Made by a program: the position numbers and the translations under genes. Under the pieces are notes generated by a model, which saw only the letters and a list, made by a program, of their open reading frames with translations, had not been told where the DNA came from and did not search any database. A stretch of DNA of 28,255 nucleotides from MWCM01 sp964558315 (lineage in GTDB: Bacteria > Patescibacteriota > UBA1384 > XYA2-FULL-43-10): the NCBI GenBank assembly GCA_964558315.1, contig CAZLCL010000008.1, forward strand, positions 1-28,255. Direction: 5' to 3'. Positions 1-7,917 of this stretch are shown here, in pieces; position 1 is the stretch's first letter; each line of letters begins with the position of its first letter.

Positions 1-43
1 TCCATAATTTTAGATTTTTGTTTTTAAATTTTAAATTAGCTTT

Positions 44-120
44 GGCAGGGTAGCTCAGATGGTTAGAGCGCGGGACTCATAAGCCCGAGGTCGAGAGTTC
101 GATCCTCTCCCCTGCTACCA
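44..120 (+). tRNA. tRNA-Met (CAU), probably elongator
   Basis: Full cloverleaf with encoded CCA (118-120). Acceptor GGCAGGG (44-50) pairs with CCCTGCT (110-116) with a G1-U72 wobble, T arm GAGAG/CTCTC around TTCGATC, anticodon loop CTCATAA (76-82), anticodon CAU at 78-80. Position 1 is G, so the C1-A72 mismatch of bacterial initiators is absent. The acceptor lacks the C4-G69/C5-G68 pairs associated with Ile2, so elongator Met is the best call. The anticodon stem has an A-G closing mismatch (75/83). Ile2 cannot be fully excluded from sequence alone. Confidence 0.9.
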
Positions 121-152
121 AAAACAATTCATAAAGAATTGTTTTATTTTTT
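121..152 (+). terminator. Rho-independent terminator after tRNA-Met
   Basis: A 10-bp perfect stem AAAACAATTC (121-130) / GAATTGTTTT (136-145) with loop ATAAA, followed by a T-rich run, starts directly after the tRNA CCA. Confidence 0.75.
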
Positions 153-241
153 ATCTATCTAATTTAAAATTGTTAATGCAAATCTAATAGCGTAAGTCTT
201 GTTGTTTATTAGCAATTATATAAAAATCTTATTACTAAATA

Positions 242-643
242 TTAGTCGAAAAAATACTCTTTCCAATAAATATAATTTGGCCGATGTTCTCCGGATTCAA
301 TGCCATTCGGTGTCACTTCAGCTTGGCTCTCTTCATCTAATTTTTTATCTTTTGGCACGCTAAAAACGGTCTCACCGGGCAATATATAGCCCAATTTAGC
401 CCTAGCTTGTTTCTCCTTAAATGATTGACTGCCATAATATACTATTTCGTCTTCCATATATTCCACCTCAGATTGCATTTGATTGACCTCTTTCTCCTGC
501 TCCGAAATTCCTCTATTCGATTGATAATTATCCCAAATTGTTTTGCCTACTATGGTCATCATATACATTATTAGAACAAACAACATAAAACTGCCGATAT
601 TCATCGGGATAACTTGTTGAATTTTATTTAGAAAGTTTTTCAT
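242..643 (-). CDS. FtsB/DivIC-like septum formation initiator protein
   Basis: 133 residues. A short basic N-terminus, one transmembrane helix (about residues 17-35), a coiled coil (about 45-72, with QEKEVNQMQSEVEYMEDEI), and then the conserved FtsB/DivIC-type block around FKEKQARAKLGYILPGET. Proteins of this family are bitopic divisome components that act with FtsL/FtsQ (DivIB) at the septum. The acidic tail after residue 100 is longer than in E. coli FtsB and nearer to Gram-positive DivIC. No Shine-Dalgarno precedes the ATG. A promoter-like element lies so close that the mRNA may be leaderless. The family call is firm; FtsB versus DivIC cannot be decided here. Confidence 0.85.
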   Translation of the reverse strand: MKNFLNKIQQVIPMNIGSFMLFVLIMYMMTIVGKTIWDNYQSNRGISEQEKEVNQMQSEVEYMEDEIVYYGSQSFKEKQARAKLGYILPGETVFSVPKDKKLDEESQAEVTPNGIESGEHRPNYIYWKEYFFD

Positions 644-649
644 ATATCT

Positions 650-678
650 ATCGTATCAAACAATTGCTATGTTGTTAA
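650..678 (-). promoter_or_regulatory. Promoter of the FtsB-like gene, possibly leaderless
   Basis: On the minus strand TTAACA (678-673), 17 nt, then TACGAT (655-650). Only 6 nt separate the -10 box from the ATG at 643, which would put the transcription start at the first base of the start codon. No Shine-Dalgarno is present. Confidence 0.5.
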
Positions 679-680
679 AA

Positions 681-710
681 TTTAAAAACCCCGCAGTTAC
701 CTGCAGGGTT
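681..710 (-). terminator. Terminator of the HYR/FN3 surface-protein gene
   Basis: On the minus strand AACCCTGCAG, loop GTAA, CTGCGGGGTT, then further T residues: a GC-rich 10-bp stem with one G-U pair, 35 bp past the stop codon of the gene at 745-2796. Confidence 0.85.
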
Positions 711-744
711 TTCCCCAAACTGTAGTGGTCAAATAGTTAACTAC

Positions 745-2796
745 TTACCATCTTCTTTGCTTTTTTCCGGATTTTTTAGAATTTGATGCTGGAGGGTTTT
801 TATTGCTGTTTTTTTTCTGCTCTTTAACTTCAACTTTTGGTGCCGGTTCCTTTTTCCTTATCACTTCCTCTTCTCCAGCAAACCAGTAAAAATATCCTCC
901 GGTCGCCGCTCCAGCCAAAATAATTAAGATGAATAAAATTATCCATGGTGTCCAATTTACACTTTCTTCGTCTTCGCTGGTGTCAATATTCTCCTCATCA
1001 CCTTTAATTTTGCCTTGAGAATCATCAGTTTCAGTATCTTGCTGATCGGCTTTCTCAGATACCTGATTGCTTGTATCAACAGGCTCTTGGGGCAGAACTT
1101 CAGCCGTTTCAACTGCAACAGCCCGAACTACGGCACTCTCTTCGGCAACTGCTTTATTTGGCACAGCCGAAATTGTAACCATTTGGCTTAACACACCACC
1201 TGTTCCTTCTGCGACTACTGCAAAATCATAAGATTGACCATTTTCGAGATTAATAATCTCGGTGCTGGTATTTGAGGTGCTAATATATTTTATTGGGAAA
1301 GCGCTGTCACTACTCTTTTTATAATAAATATTATATATCAACGCTCCATTAGCAGGCGACCAAGATAATATTACTTTGCCATCTTTAGGGGCAATACTTA
1401 AATTCGATATCCCGGCTTGAAAGGTTTTTACTACATTAACGCTTCTTGTAACCTCAACAGCCTGATTGCCAGAGCTATCTGTATAGTTATATTTTATTAT
1501 ATATAATCCTAAAGTATTTGCGTCAACAACATCACCGCTCACAATAGCTTGGCCACTACCATCAATGTTATCTTGCCAGCTAGCACCCAATTCCTGATAA
1601 TTAGATCCTTGCTCAACAGTGATATCGGAATCTCCGTTTAATTTGATTATCGGCTTATCATTGTCAATTGGAGTAATTACGGATAACGGAGTGGAAATCG
1701 TCTCGTTGCCAGAGGTATCAACGACTTTAATTTGATAAGTCACAGGATTTAAACTATCAAGTGGCAAGACATAATAATATGCATATTTTGAGCCCGGGGT
1801 GGTTGGAGTCATAAGGTTAAAACTCGAACCATTTACAGATATTCCGACAAAAGCTATTTCCACCTCATCATAAACCTCTACGCTTAATGTAGTTTCGTCA
1901 CCAGTAGTATCGGGGGTTGAACTTTTTGAAATTATCTGAGGTTTAATTGTATCAGCTACCAATATTTTGAAGTTTACAGGATCAGCTGGATTACCAGATG
2001 AATCTGTTTTATTACATGTTATTACGGTCTCCCCCAAAGCAAACTGGCTTCCACTGGCGGGAGCACATAATGCTGAGGAAGGTGCATCATAATTATCATT
2101 TGCCACTGGCTCTGTATAATTAACAATAGCACCCAATGCGCTGGTAGCCTCAACTGTTACATCATCATGAGGTTCGATTATCGGAGCGGTTTTGTCCGAG
2201 TAATATACCTTAATTGCAATACTATCAATATAAACTGTTCTGTCACCAGTGTTGTTTCTTTTGGCTGATATTGCCATGCCGAAACCGGTGGAATTTATGT
2301 CACTGGCCGTCCAAGTCGCACCCCACAAATTAGAAGGTCCGCCATACACCTCAACTGCATCTGAATTAGGCCAGAGCGTGGCGCTTGCCATATTGTCTCC
2401 GACGGCTATTCCATCTTTCAGCATCTTTACCGTATCATCAGTAACTGATGAAGATGCACCAGCATTAATACTGCGATGTCTTTCAACAGATACTTCAATT
2501 CCGTCAATCACAGCCCAGCTTGGAATTGAAAAACTGTAATCTTCTGCCATTAAATAATTTGTTGGATTTGAGCTAGAAGTAATCTCAGCCACAGCATATG
2601 TGTCGTCTGAGACCTCAGCTGATTCTCTACTGCTCCATGTTGTTCCCCCGATATCCAACTCGCTGTAAGACTCTGCTGATTTATAGCTAGAATCAAAAGC
2701 ATTGGCTGTTTTTACTGAATAACTAAATAACGTGATAGGAACTGCCAATGTAGCTATAACCAGATAGATCAATGATCTTTTAAAACTACCGATCAT
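745..2796 (-). CDS. Membrane-anchored surface protein with HYR, Ig-like, DUF5011 and FN3 domains
   Basis: 683 residues, type I topology. Signal peptide 1-33 with a likely cut after ANA. An unassigned beta-rich N-terminal domain (34-200) ends in TVYIDSIAIKVYY. HYR domain 203-281 (TAP...VTVEATS...FALGETVITC...DSSGN). Ig-like 285-377. DUF5011-type Ig domain 381-456 (ITVEQGSNYQELGAS). Fibronectin type III 463-546. An acidic Glu/Asp-rich stalk is followed by one TM helix (616-639) and a Lys-rich cytoplasmic tail. The modules are all extracellular adhesion or scaffold types, with no catalytic motif. The start ATG follows GAGAGG at good spacing. It resembles the giant protein at 8588-19507 in using FN3 modules. 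The exact role (adhesion, envelope scaffold) is inferred. Confidence 0.85.
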   Translation of the reverse strand: MIGSFKRSLIYLVIATLAVPITLFSYSVKTANAFDSSYKSAESYSELDIGGTTWSSRESAEVSDDTYAVAEITSSSNPTNYLMAEDYSFSIPSWAVIDGIEVSVERHRSINAGASSSVTDDTVKMLKDGIAVGDNMASATLWPNSDAVEVYGGPSNLWGATWTASDINSTGFGMAISAKRNNTGDRTVYIDSIAIKVYYSDKTAPIIEPHDDVTVEATSALGAIVNYTEPVANDNYDAPSSALCAPASGSQFALGETVITCNKTDSSGNPADPVNFKILVADTIKPQIISKSSTPDTTGDETTLSVEVYDEVEIAFVGISVNGSSFNLMTPTTPGSKYAYYYVLPLDSLNPVTYQIKVVDTSGNETISTPLSVITPIDNDKPIIKLNGDSDITVEQGSNYQELGASWQDNIDGSGQAIVSGDVVDANTLGLYIIKYNYTDSSGNQAVEVTRSVNVVKTFQAGISNLSIAPKDGKVILSWSPANGALIYNIYYKKSSDSAFPIKYISTSNTSTEIINLENGQSYDFAVVAEGTGGVLSQMVTISAVPNKAVAEESAVVRAVAVETAEVLPQEPVDTSNQVSEKADQQDTETDDSQGKIKGDEENIDTSEDEESVNWTPWIILFILIILAGAATGGYFYWFAGEEEVIRKKEPAPKVEVKEQKKNSNKNPPASNSKKSGKKQRRW

Positions 2797-3152
2797 AGTT
2801 ATCCTCTCTTTAATAAATTTTTACACATTTAACAAAGGCTTAGCATTATTAAGCCTAAATATTATTTATTTTTTAACATGCCAAACTTAAATTACCTTGT
2901 TAGGAGATTCAGTTTATCCTCCTATTGCGGTTGAGTCGGCTATTCGAACATAATTTGCTCGAATCATGTATTATATTAGCCCATAAGTATTATCTAGTAA
3001 TACTATGTATTATTTATTTACCCATAGGCTATACTCTGTTTTGCTTATGGAAAATTACCAGTTGTTCCAATCGTTGTCAAATATACTAGTATTTACCATA
3101 ATCAGATTAGAAAACTATATATTTATAAAAACTTATCCACAGCTTTATACCC
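2797..3152. other. Intergenic region with inverted repeats, upstream of the surface-protein gene
   Basis: No convincing gene. It holds a 7-bp hairpin AGGCTTA/TAAGCCT (2836-2856), ATTCGA/TCGAAT arms (2942-2947 and 2959-2964), and AGTATTA-TCTAG-TAATACT (2986-3004). On the minus strand a perfect TATAAT occurs near 2970-2975 but without a good -35, so a long leader for the 745-2796 gene is possible. A lone perfect DnaA-box sequence TTATCCACA (3133-3141) is also present. Confidence 0.4.
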
Positions 3153-3178
3153 AAAAAAGACGGGCATCCGTCTTTTTT
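3153..3178. terminator. Bidirectional Rho-independent terminator
   Basis: AAAAAAGACGG - GCAT - CCGTCTTTTTT, an 11-bp perfect stem with A/T tails on both sides. It lies 23 bp past the stop of the CAP gene on the minus strand. Confidence 0.85.
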
Positions 3179-3201
3179 ATTATTAAATATATGCTAATCA
3201 A

Positions 3202-3834
3202 TTAGAATATTCGTTTAAGCGTATTTACAATTTTATCAAAAAATATTAATATTTTTGGTTTTTCTTTACCGAACATATTTGTCACCATAATTGTTTCATG
3301 ACTCTGGTCATCTTCCGAATATTCTCCCTTGACAACTCCTATTCCAACATCATCAAAATCTGGATTTAAAATATTTTTTCTATGAGTAGGTGAACTCATC
3401 CATGCTCTAACCATGCCTTCTGAGGTTTGAAAATCCATAGCTAAATTCTCTCCAGCATATAAATAATTATAATTTTGCTCAGCAATAAAATCCCAAGGTG
3501 ATCTTCCGAAGGAATAATGCTCAAAATAATCTCTGTTTATCATGTCATTTGATTTTTTTTCGGCCGCCTCATTAAGCCTATCGTCAATCTCCAAAGGAGT
3601 TAGGCCTCTAATTTTTCGATAATAATTAATTTCCGACAACACATTTTTAGTGTTTATAGCAGAAGCATGAGCGCAAGCACTTCCCGCCCCGATTAAAAGA
3701 GCAAGCAAAACCAGCTCAAATATTTTTTTTATTAGATGGTTTTTTGATTGATCTTGGCATAAAGAAAAATTAGTATTTATTTCTGATACATTATCAAAGT
3801 TTGTATTCAATTTTTCTTTTATTTTTGTTTTCAT
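3202..3834 (-). CDS. CAP-domain (SCP/PR1, YkwD-like) extracytoplasmic protein
   Basis: 210 residues. A hydrophilic N-terminus of about 33 residues, a hydrophobic helix 37-58 (signal anchor or signal peptide ending SACAHASA), then the CAP domain 63-190. Visible CAP signatures are FEHYSF (His106), AGENLA (Glu129), and W-x-S-x-x-H-R-x-N-I-L (His151). Bacterial CAP proteins are secreted or membrane-bound and of mostly unknown activity. A short basic tail ends in NTLKRIF. The promoter is a perfect sigma-70 consensus, but no Shine-Dalgarno precedes the ATG, so the exact start is less certain; no other in-frame Met occurs before the domain. Confidence 0.85.
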   Translation of the reverse strand: MKTKIKEKLNTNFDNVSEINTNFSLCQDQSKNHLIKKIFELVLLALLIGAGSACAHASAINTKNVLSEINYYRKIRGLTPLEIDDRLNEAAEKKSNDMINRDYFEHYSFGRSPWDFIAEQNYNYLYAGENLAMDFQTSEGMVRAWMSSPTHRKNILNPDFDDVGIGVVKGEYSEDDQSHETIMVTNMFGKEKPKILIFFDKIVNTLKRIF

Positions 3835-3866
3835 AATTATAATATGACGTTATGATAAATTAAACC

Positions 3867-3895
3867 ATTATATCACCTTAAGAGCTTTGTGTCAA
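3867..3895 (-). promoter_or_regulatory. Perfect sigma-70 promoter of the CAP gene
   Basis: Minus strand TTGACA (3895-3890), exactly 17 nt, TATAAT (3872-3867). The predicted transcription start is near 3860, giving a leader of about 26 nt. Confidence 0.85.
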
Positions 3896-4055
3896 TACTT
3901 TATATGATATAATAACTTGACATGATAACATGCGTATTATTAATATCTAAGAACCCTAATTCAAAAACACACAAAGAACACATTTCAACTAGCTATGAAT
4001 ATATTTATGCCCGGGCTATAAAATCCAGTTTTTGTATTCGGGTCTGTCAGTATTG

Positions 4056-4084
4056 TTTAAATATGCGAAATAGGATATTATAAT
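4056..4084 (+). promoter_or_regulatory. Promoter of the second CAU tRNA
   Basis: TTTAAA (4056-4061), 17 nt, TATAAT (4079-4084). The predicted start is about 8 nt upstream of the mature tRNA 5' end. Confidence 0.7.
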
Positions 4085-4098
4085 ATGTGTAGAAATTG

Positions 4099-4173
4099 GG
4101 GCCTGTAGCTCAGTGGTAGAGCGCCCGGCTCATAACCGGTTGGTCACAGGTTCGATCCCTGTCAGGCCCACCA
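4099..4173 (+). tRNA. tRNA-Ile2 (CAU, lysidine type) probable
   Basis: Cloverleaf with encoded CCA (4171-4173). Acceptor GGGCCTG/CAGGCCC is fully paired, T arm ACAGG/CCTGT, loop CTCATAA (4129-4135), anticodon CAU at 4131-4133. The acceptor has C4-G69 and C5-G68, the pairs known as positive determinants for TilS in E. coli tRNA-Ile2, and the loop context GGCTCATAACC is that of B. subtilis tRNA-Ile2. The G1-C72 pair argues against an initiator. It is certainly a tRNA; the Ile2 identity is an inference. Confidence 0.88.
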
Positions 4174-4201
4174 ATTTACTGCATTTATAGACTTATTATT
4201 T

Positions 4202-4225
4202 AATACTGTTTTTACAGTATTTTTT
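4202..4225 (+). terminator. Terminator after tRNA-Ile2
   Basis: AATACTGT, loop TTTT, ACAGTATT, then further T residues, 29 nt past the tRNA. Confidence 0.65.
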
Positions 4226-4254
4226 ATTGTTTGAATTGTATCAACAACATATAT

Positions 4255-4284
4255 TTGTTAAAATTATTAATGTAATAATAAAAT
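4255..4284 (+). promoter_or_regulatory. Possible promoter of the L,D-transpeptidase gene
   Basis: TTGTTA (4255-4260), 18 nt, TAAAAT (4279-4284), ending 25 nt before the chosen ATG. This is a moderate match in very AT-rich DNA. Confidence 0.4.
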
Positions 4285-4309
4285 TATGTAAATATTTTTG
4301 AGGGTGAAA

Positions 4310-5725
4310 ATGATTAGAAAAAAAAGGTTTTGGACCATAACAGCCATTAGTCTGTTCAGCTTAATAATGTTTTTACTGGGTAGTTTGCTTTTTTATCAAA
4401 ATGCTTATGCCGGGAAAATATATCGCAATGTATTAATTGCGGGTATTGATGTATCGGGGAAAACTAAAAAGCAAGCTACAATTTTAATCCACAAAAAATT
4501 TGATGTTATTTCGCAGAAACAGATCACCTTTAAAGCCGGCGAAAAATCAGTCTCGGCTTTGCTTTCAGAAACAGGTTTAAGTTTCGATATTGATAAAAGT
4601 ATTCTTTTGGCTTATGAAATTGGTAGATCTCATAAATTTTTCCCTCAATTATACGCCTCTGCAAAAACTTCAATCGGATCTCAAAACTTATCTGTGCCTT
4701 TAAAGATTGATAACACTAAATTATCATTGTTTATTTCTGAAAAGCTTCCCTCTCTTAACACCGACTCCGAAGACGCGTATCTGCTGATAAATGAAAATGG
4801 AGATATTGAAATCGTCCCCGAGATAGTTGGCCAAAAAATTGATACATCAAACCTTGCCGACGATTTAAGTGAGCTCATTACCAACGGAAATTCATTAGAT
4901 ATCCAGCTACATGCTATTGCTGTCCCCAGTCAAATTACCTCTGAATCATTGCAAGAAAAAAAGGCTTTAGCTGAAGAGTATCTAAAGACACAAATCAATT
5001 TAATTTACGAGAATTCTGTTTTTACACCAACTAGATACGATATCAGCAGGTGGATAAAATTTGTTTCTAATTCAGGTGTGGTTGACGTGGAGTTAGATAA
5101 TAACGCAATCAGATCGTATTTGACGCAAATCGCAAAAAATTTTGAAATTGCCAAAAAAGACAAAAAAATCAATGCTTTAGATGAAAGTGTAATTGAAGAG
5201 GGTCAACAGGGAAAATATTTAGATAAAGATAAGGCTGTAAAATCAATTTTAGCCGTTTTTAATAATGGTTCATCTCAAATTGTATTACAAACATATCTTG
5301 AAGACCCCAAAGAAATTAGAGTTTATCCAGCCGAAGGAATAATACCCGGGAGATTTGAAGGCAAATATTTAGACGTTGACCTTACCCAGCAAAAGCTTTG
5401 TCAGGTTGAAAGCAACACCGTAATCAACTGTTTTATAATATCTTCAGGCAAACCATCTATGCCAACGCCAACAGGGACAAAATATATTCAGAGCAAAGAA
5501 TTAAAAAGATGGTCATCGCCATACGGTTTATGGATGCCGTTTTGGCAATCAATCGGTGGAGGTTATGGCATCCACGACCTACCAGAGTGGCCAAATGGCT
5601 ACAAAGAGGGCGAAAATCATCTTGGCACTCCTGTGTCTCACGGGTGCATTAGATTAGGTTCAGCGGCCGCTGAGACGGTATTTAACTGGACAACAATCGG
5701 CACTCCTGTTTACATCCACAAATAA
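4310..5725 (+). CDS. Membrane-anchored L,D-transpeptidase (YkuD) with peptidoglycan-binding domains
   Basis: 471 residues from the ATG at 4310, chosen over an in-frame TTG at 4298 because GAGGG (4300-4304) is a well-placed Shine-Dalgarno for it. One N-terminal TM helix (about 8-30). Two putative peptidoglycan-binding modules of the PG_binding_4 type follow (about 60-170 and 210-320), then a C-terminal YkuD domain (about 340-471). The catalytic signature SHGCIRL is present with Cys446, and the upstream conserved His of GIHD is at about 422. YkuD enzymes make 3-3 peptidoglycan cross-links or attach proteins to the wall, acting outside the membrane. The arrangement is like YoaR/ErfK-type enzymes of Gram-positives. 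It converges with the ABC operon, with only 40 bp between stops. Confidence 0.92.
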   Translation: MIRKKRFWTITAISLFSLIMFLLGSLLFYQNAYAGKIYRNVLIAGIDVSGKTKKQATILIHKKFDVISQKQITFKAGEKSVSALLSETGLSFDIDKSILLAYEIGRSHKFFPQLYASAKTSIGSQNLSVPLKIDNTKLSLFISEKLPSLNTDSEDAYLLINENGDIEIVPEIVGQKIDTSNLADDLSELITNGNSLDIQLHAIAVPSQITSESLQEKKALAEEYLKTQINLIYENSVFTPTRYDISRWIKFVSNSGVVDVELDNNAIRSYLTQIAKNFEIAKKDKKINALDESVIEEGQQGKYLDKDKAVKSILAVFNNGSSQIVLQTYLEDPKEIRVYPAEGIIPGRFEGKYLDVDLTQQKLCQVESNTVINCFIISSGKPSMPTPTGTKYIQSKELKRWSSPYGLWMPFWQSIGGGYGIHDLPEWPNGYKEGENHLGTPVSHGCIRLGSAAAETVFNWTTIGTPVYIHK

Positions 5726-5765
5726 ACACAGCCTTGCCGATAATCTCGAATACTATTAGACCTTA

Positions 5766-5957
5766 TTATTTTAGGTTTATTTCGATGATGAAACGCGAGA
5801 TCAAATAAGCTACTCCAAAACCCATTAAAGTGCAAGATAAATATATAATTATGGTAAGTATATACCACAAACTTTGACCCATAAATAAAACATTACTAAC
5901 AGTAGGGACAGGGTTTTTTCTTTTTACTACGGAGCTGTTTTTATTAAGAATGCTCAT
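5766..5957 (-). CDS. Small membrane protein at the end of the giant/ABC operon
   Basis: 63 residues: a basic N-terminal stretch (VVKRKNP) and one long hydrophobic region (about 24-60) holding one or two helices. Its ATG overlaps the TGA of the permease gene in an ATGA junction, which supports translation and coupling to the transporter. I do not recognise a family. By context it may be an accessory subunit of the MacB-like ABC complex. This is inference. Confidence 0.75.
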   Translation of the reverse strand: MSILNKNSSVVKRKNPVPTVSNVLFMGQSLWYILTIIIYLSCTLMGFGVAYLISRFIIEINLK

Positions 5958-7150
5958 TCATACCTCAACGCATCTAATGGATTAAGTTTAGAAGCTCTTT
6001 TAGACGGATAAAAACCGGTCGCAATGCCAACTATCATTGAAAAGACAATAATTATTAATGCAAATAATATCGGCATGCTGAATAATTTTTGAGGTTCACC
6101 ACCAACACTCTTGGCCAATATATTTATTGCAAAGTTTATAACTATTGCAGTTAACCACCCTCCCACTACTCCGAGCAAACCACCGGAAGTGGCGATAAAA
6201 GCCGATTCAAATAGGAAGATTTTAGAAACATCACGATCTTTAACCCCTATCGCTTTCATTATACCGATATCTCTGGTTCTTTCCAACAAGGCTATTGTCA
6301 TAGTATTAAACATACCAATTGAGGCGACCATTAATGCCACAAAACCGAAAAAGGCAAGAACTAATTGAATTATCTTAAAAATCCTATCCACTTGGCTAAT
6401 GGTATCAGCGATCGAAGTAACAGAGTAACCCATTGAGGTAATTTTCCCTTTTATCTCAGAGATTTTTGATTGATCTTCAACTTTTACTTTAAGAGAATTG
6501 TAAGTTAACGGCCAGGTAATATCTGCTTTAACCGAAGCAATTGGAAAATAGGCAAAAGAGGTAGAATCATCTTGGATCACCCCTACAATACGATAATTTT
6601 TTTCAATAATTGAACGATCTTTTGTTTCAGAGTTAATTAATATAATATCGGCGCTCGCTTCCTTCATAACAGCAGAATTTGACTCCAAATTTATTGCCTT
6701 AAGTAAAGCTGTAGAAACTACCACATCGCTAGAGGAATTTGCAAAAAAAGCTCCAAGTATCGGTTTAATTCCCTCCAAAGAGGCGTAATCGTCGTCAATA
6801 AAATTGCCTACCGCATCCGTCTGTTTGCCTTCGAACTCGAATTTTGTGCCCATAGATAATAGCGGTGATATTTTTGAAACATCAGGCAAATCATCAATTT
6901 TTTTAATAAAATCATCATTGACTAGTTGTGAGGAATTTTTACCAGTGGTAACATCGAGAGTATTAATTGCTTCTATAGAAGCAATTTTTTTGATAGACAA
7001 CTCTTGAAGACCGTAACCTAAAGAAACCAAAAAAACGATTGTTGCAATACCGATTGAGATGCCGATAACCGTTAACAATGTCCTCATTCGGTTAGAACGC
7101 AGATTAGTAAAAGAAATCCTAATAATTTCGATGAATCGCATTTTTGACAT
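5954..7150 (-). CDS. MacB/FtsX-type ABC transporter permease
   Basis: 398 residues. TM1 (about 21-45, TLLTVIGISIGIATIVFLV), then a large extracytoplasmic domain (about 50-265, MacB_PCD type), then the FtsX domain with three C-terminal helices, containing ERTRDIGIMKAIGVKDRDV and ending PLDALRYE, both typical of MacB/LolC/FtsX-like permeases. This class works as a dimer with a LolD/MacB-like ATPase and usually drives periplasmic or extracellular work (mechanotransmission, lipoprotein or peptide release) instead of simple import. Start ATG shares one base with the ATPase stop (TAATG). Substrate unknown. Confidence 0.92.
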   Translation of the reverse strand: MSKMRFIEIIRISFTNLRSNRMRTLLTVIGISIGIATIVFLVSLGYGLQELSIKKIASIEAINTLDVTTGKNSSQLVNDDFIKKIDDLPDVSKISPLLSMGTKFEFEGKQTDAVGNFIDDDYASLEGIKPILGAFFANSSSDVVVSTALLKAINLESNSAVMKEASADIILINSETKDRSIIEKNYRIVGVIQDDSTSFAYFPIASVKADITWPLTYNSLKVKVEDQSKISEIKGKITSMGYSVTSIADTISQVDRIFKIIQLVLAFFGFVALMVASIGMFNTMTIALLERTRDIGIMKAIGVKDRDVSKIFLFESAFIATSGGLLGVVGGWLTAIVINFAINILAKSVGGEPQKLFSMPILFALIIIVFSMIVGIATGFYPSKRASKLNPLDALRYE

Positions 7151-7908
7151 TAGCTTTGCTCCATGCTGTGTGATTTTAAGTCTAAGCCGGCAATCTTGTT
7201 TAGTGTCGGCCGTTTTTTATTGACTTCGATTTTGCTGATTAAACCATCTTTAACGTAAAAAATTTTATTTGCATATATAAGATGCTCTGAATTATGGGTG
7301 ACTAAGATTAAAGTTCTTTTTGATTTCATGTTTAGGTAATATAAAATATCCATAACTTCCTGCGAAGATTTTGAATCAAGATTGCCAGTCGGTTCATCGC
7401 ATATTAAAACCCAGGGATTTGCGGCCATAGCTCTGGAAATTGCCACGCGTTGTTGTTGGCCTCCAGATAACTCGGTGGGGATCTTGCCAAAATGTTTGGC
7501 TAAACCAAACATATGTAGCAAACTAGCCGCGCGGTTCATAGCTCTTTCTCTGGGCGAACCAGCGGCGATTAAAGGTAAAGCGACATTTTCTTGAACAGTC
7601 AGGGATTTTAACAAATTAAATTGCTGAAAAACAATACCAATTTTTGTTTGTCTAAACTCTGCCAATTGGTCAGGAGAATAACCACCAACATTTTCTCCAC
7701 GCACTAGAAGTTTGCCTTCCGTTGGCACCTCGAGGCCAGAGCACAGATTCAAAATGGTGGATTTACCACATCCGGATGGGCCAAAAAACACTACATAATC
7801 TCCCGATTCCACCTCAAAATCTACCCCATGAATAATTTCAAGCGCATTTTTTCCGACGTTAAAACTCTTTTTTACCTTAACCGCTGAAATAATTTTTGTT
7901 TTTGCCAT
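7150..7908 (-). CDS. ABC transporter ATPase, LolD/MacB/FtsE type
   Basis: 252 residues, with all motifs intact: Walker A GPSGCGKST (43-51), Q-loop VFQQFNLL (Gln95), signature LSGGQQQRVA (147-156), Walker B VLICDEPTGNLD (Glu172), and H-loop His205. The order and wording match the LolD/MacB/FtsE subfamily. A short extension (210-252) follows the H-loop region. GAGAGGG is the Shine-Dalgarno, partly overlapping the upstream TPR gene's TAG stop. It is the ATP motor for the permease encoded immediately downstream, at the inner face of the membrane. Confidence 0.95.
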   Translation of the reverse strand: MAKTKIISAVKVKKSFNVGKNALEIIHGVDFEVESGDYVVFFGPSGCGKSTILNLCSGLEVPTEGKLLVRGENVGGYSPDQLAEFRQTKIGIVFQQFNLLKSLTVQENVALPLIAAGSPRERAMNRAASLLHMFGLAKHFGKIPTELSGGQQQRVAISRAMAANPWVLICDEPTGNLDSKSSQEVMDILYYLNMKSKRTLILVTHNSEHLIYANKIFYVKDGLISKIEVNKKRPTLNKIAGLDLKSHSMEQS

Positions 7909-7917
7909 CTTCCCTCT

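Noticed and set aside
3133..3141. Perfect DnaA box TTATCCACA as a replication-origin signal
   Set aside because: Only one box, no cluster, no dnaA/dnaN neighbours; one match by chance is not surprising in 28 kb of AT-rich DNA.
3005..3205. 66-residue plus-strand ORF
   Set aside because: No ribosome site, AT-driven composition, and it reads straight through the strong terminator at 3153-3178.
3915..3945. Plus-strand TTGACA near 3917 as another promoter
   Set aside because: No acceptable -10 box at 16-18 nt, and no gene nearby except the tRNA, which has its own promoter.
4298..4309. TTG start four codons upstream for the L,D-transpeptidase
   Set aside because: The GAGGG ribosome site overlaps those codons and is correctly spaced for the ATG at 4310.
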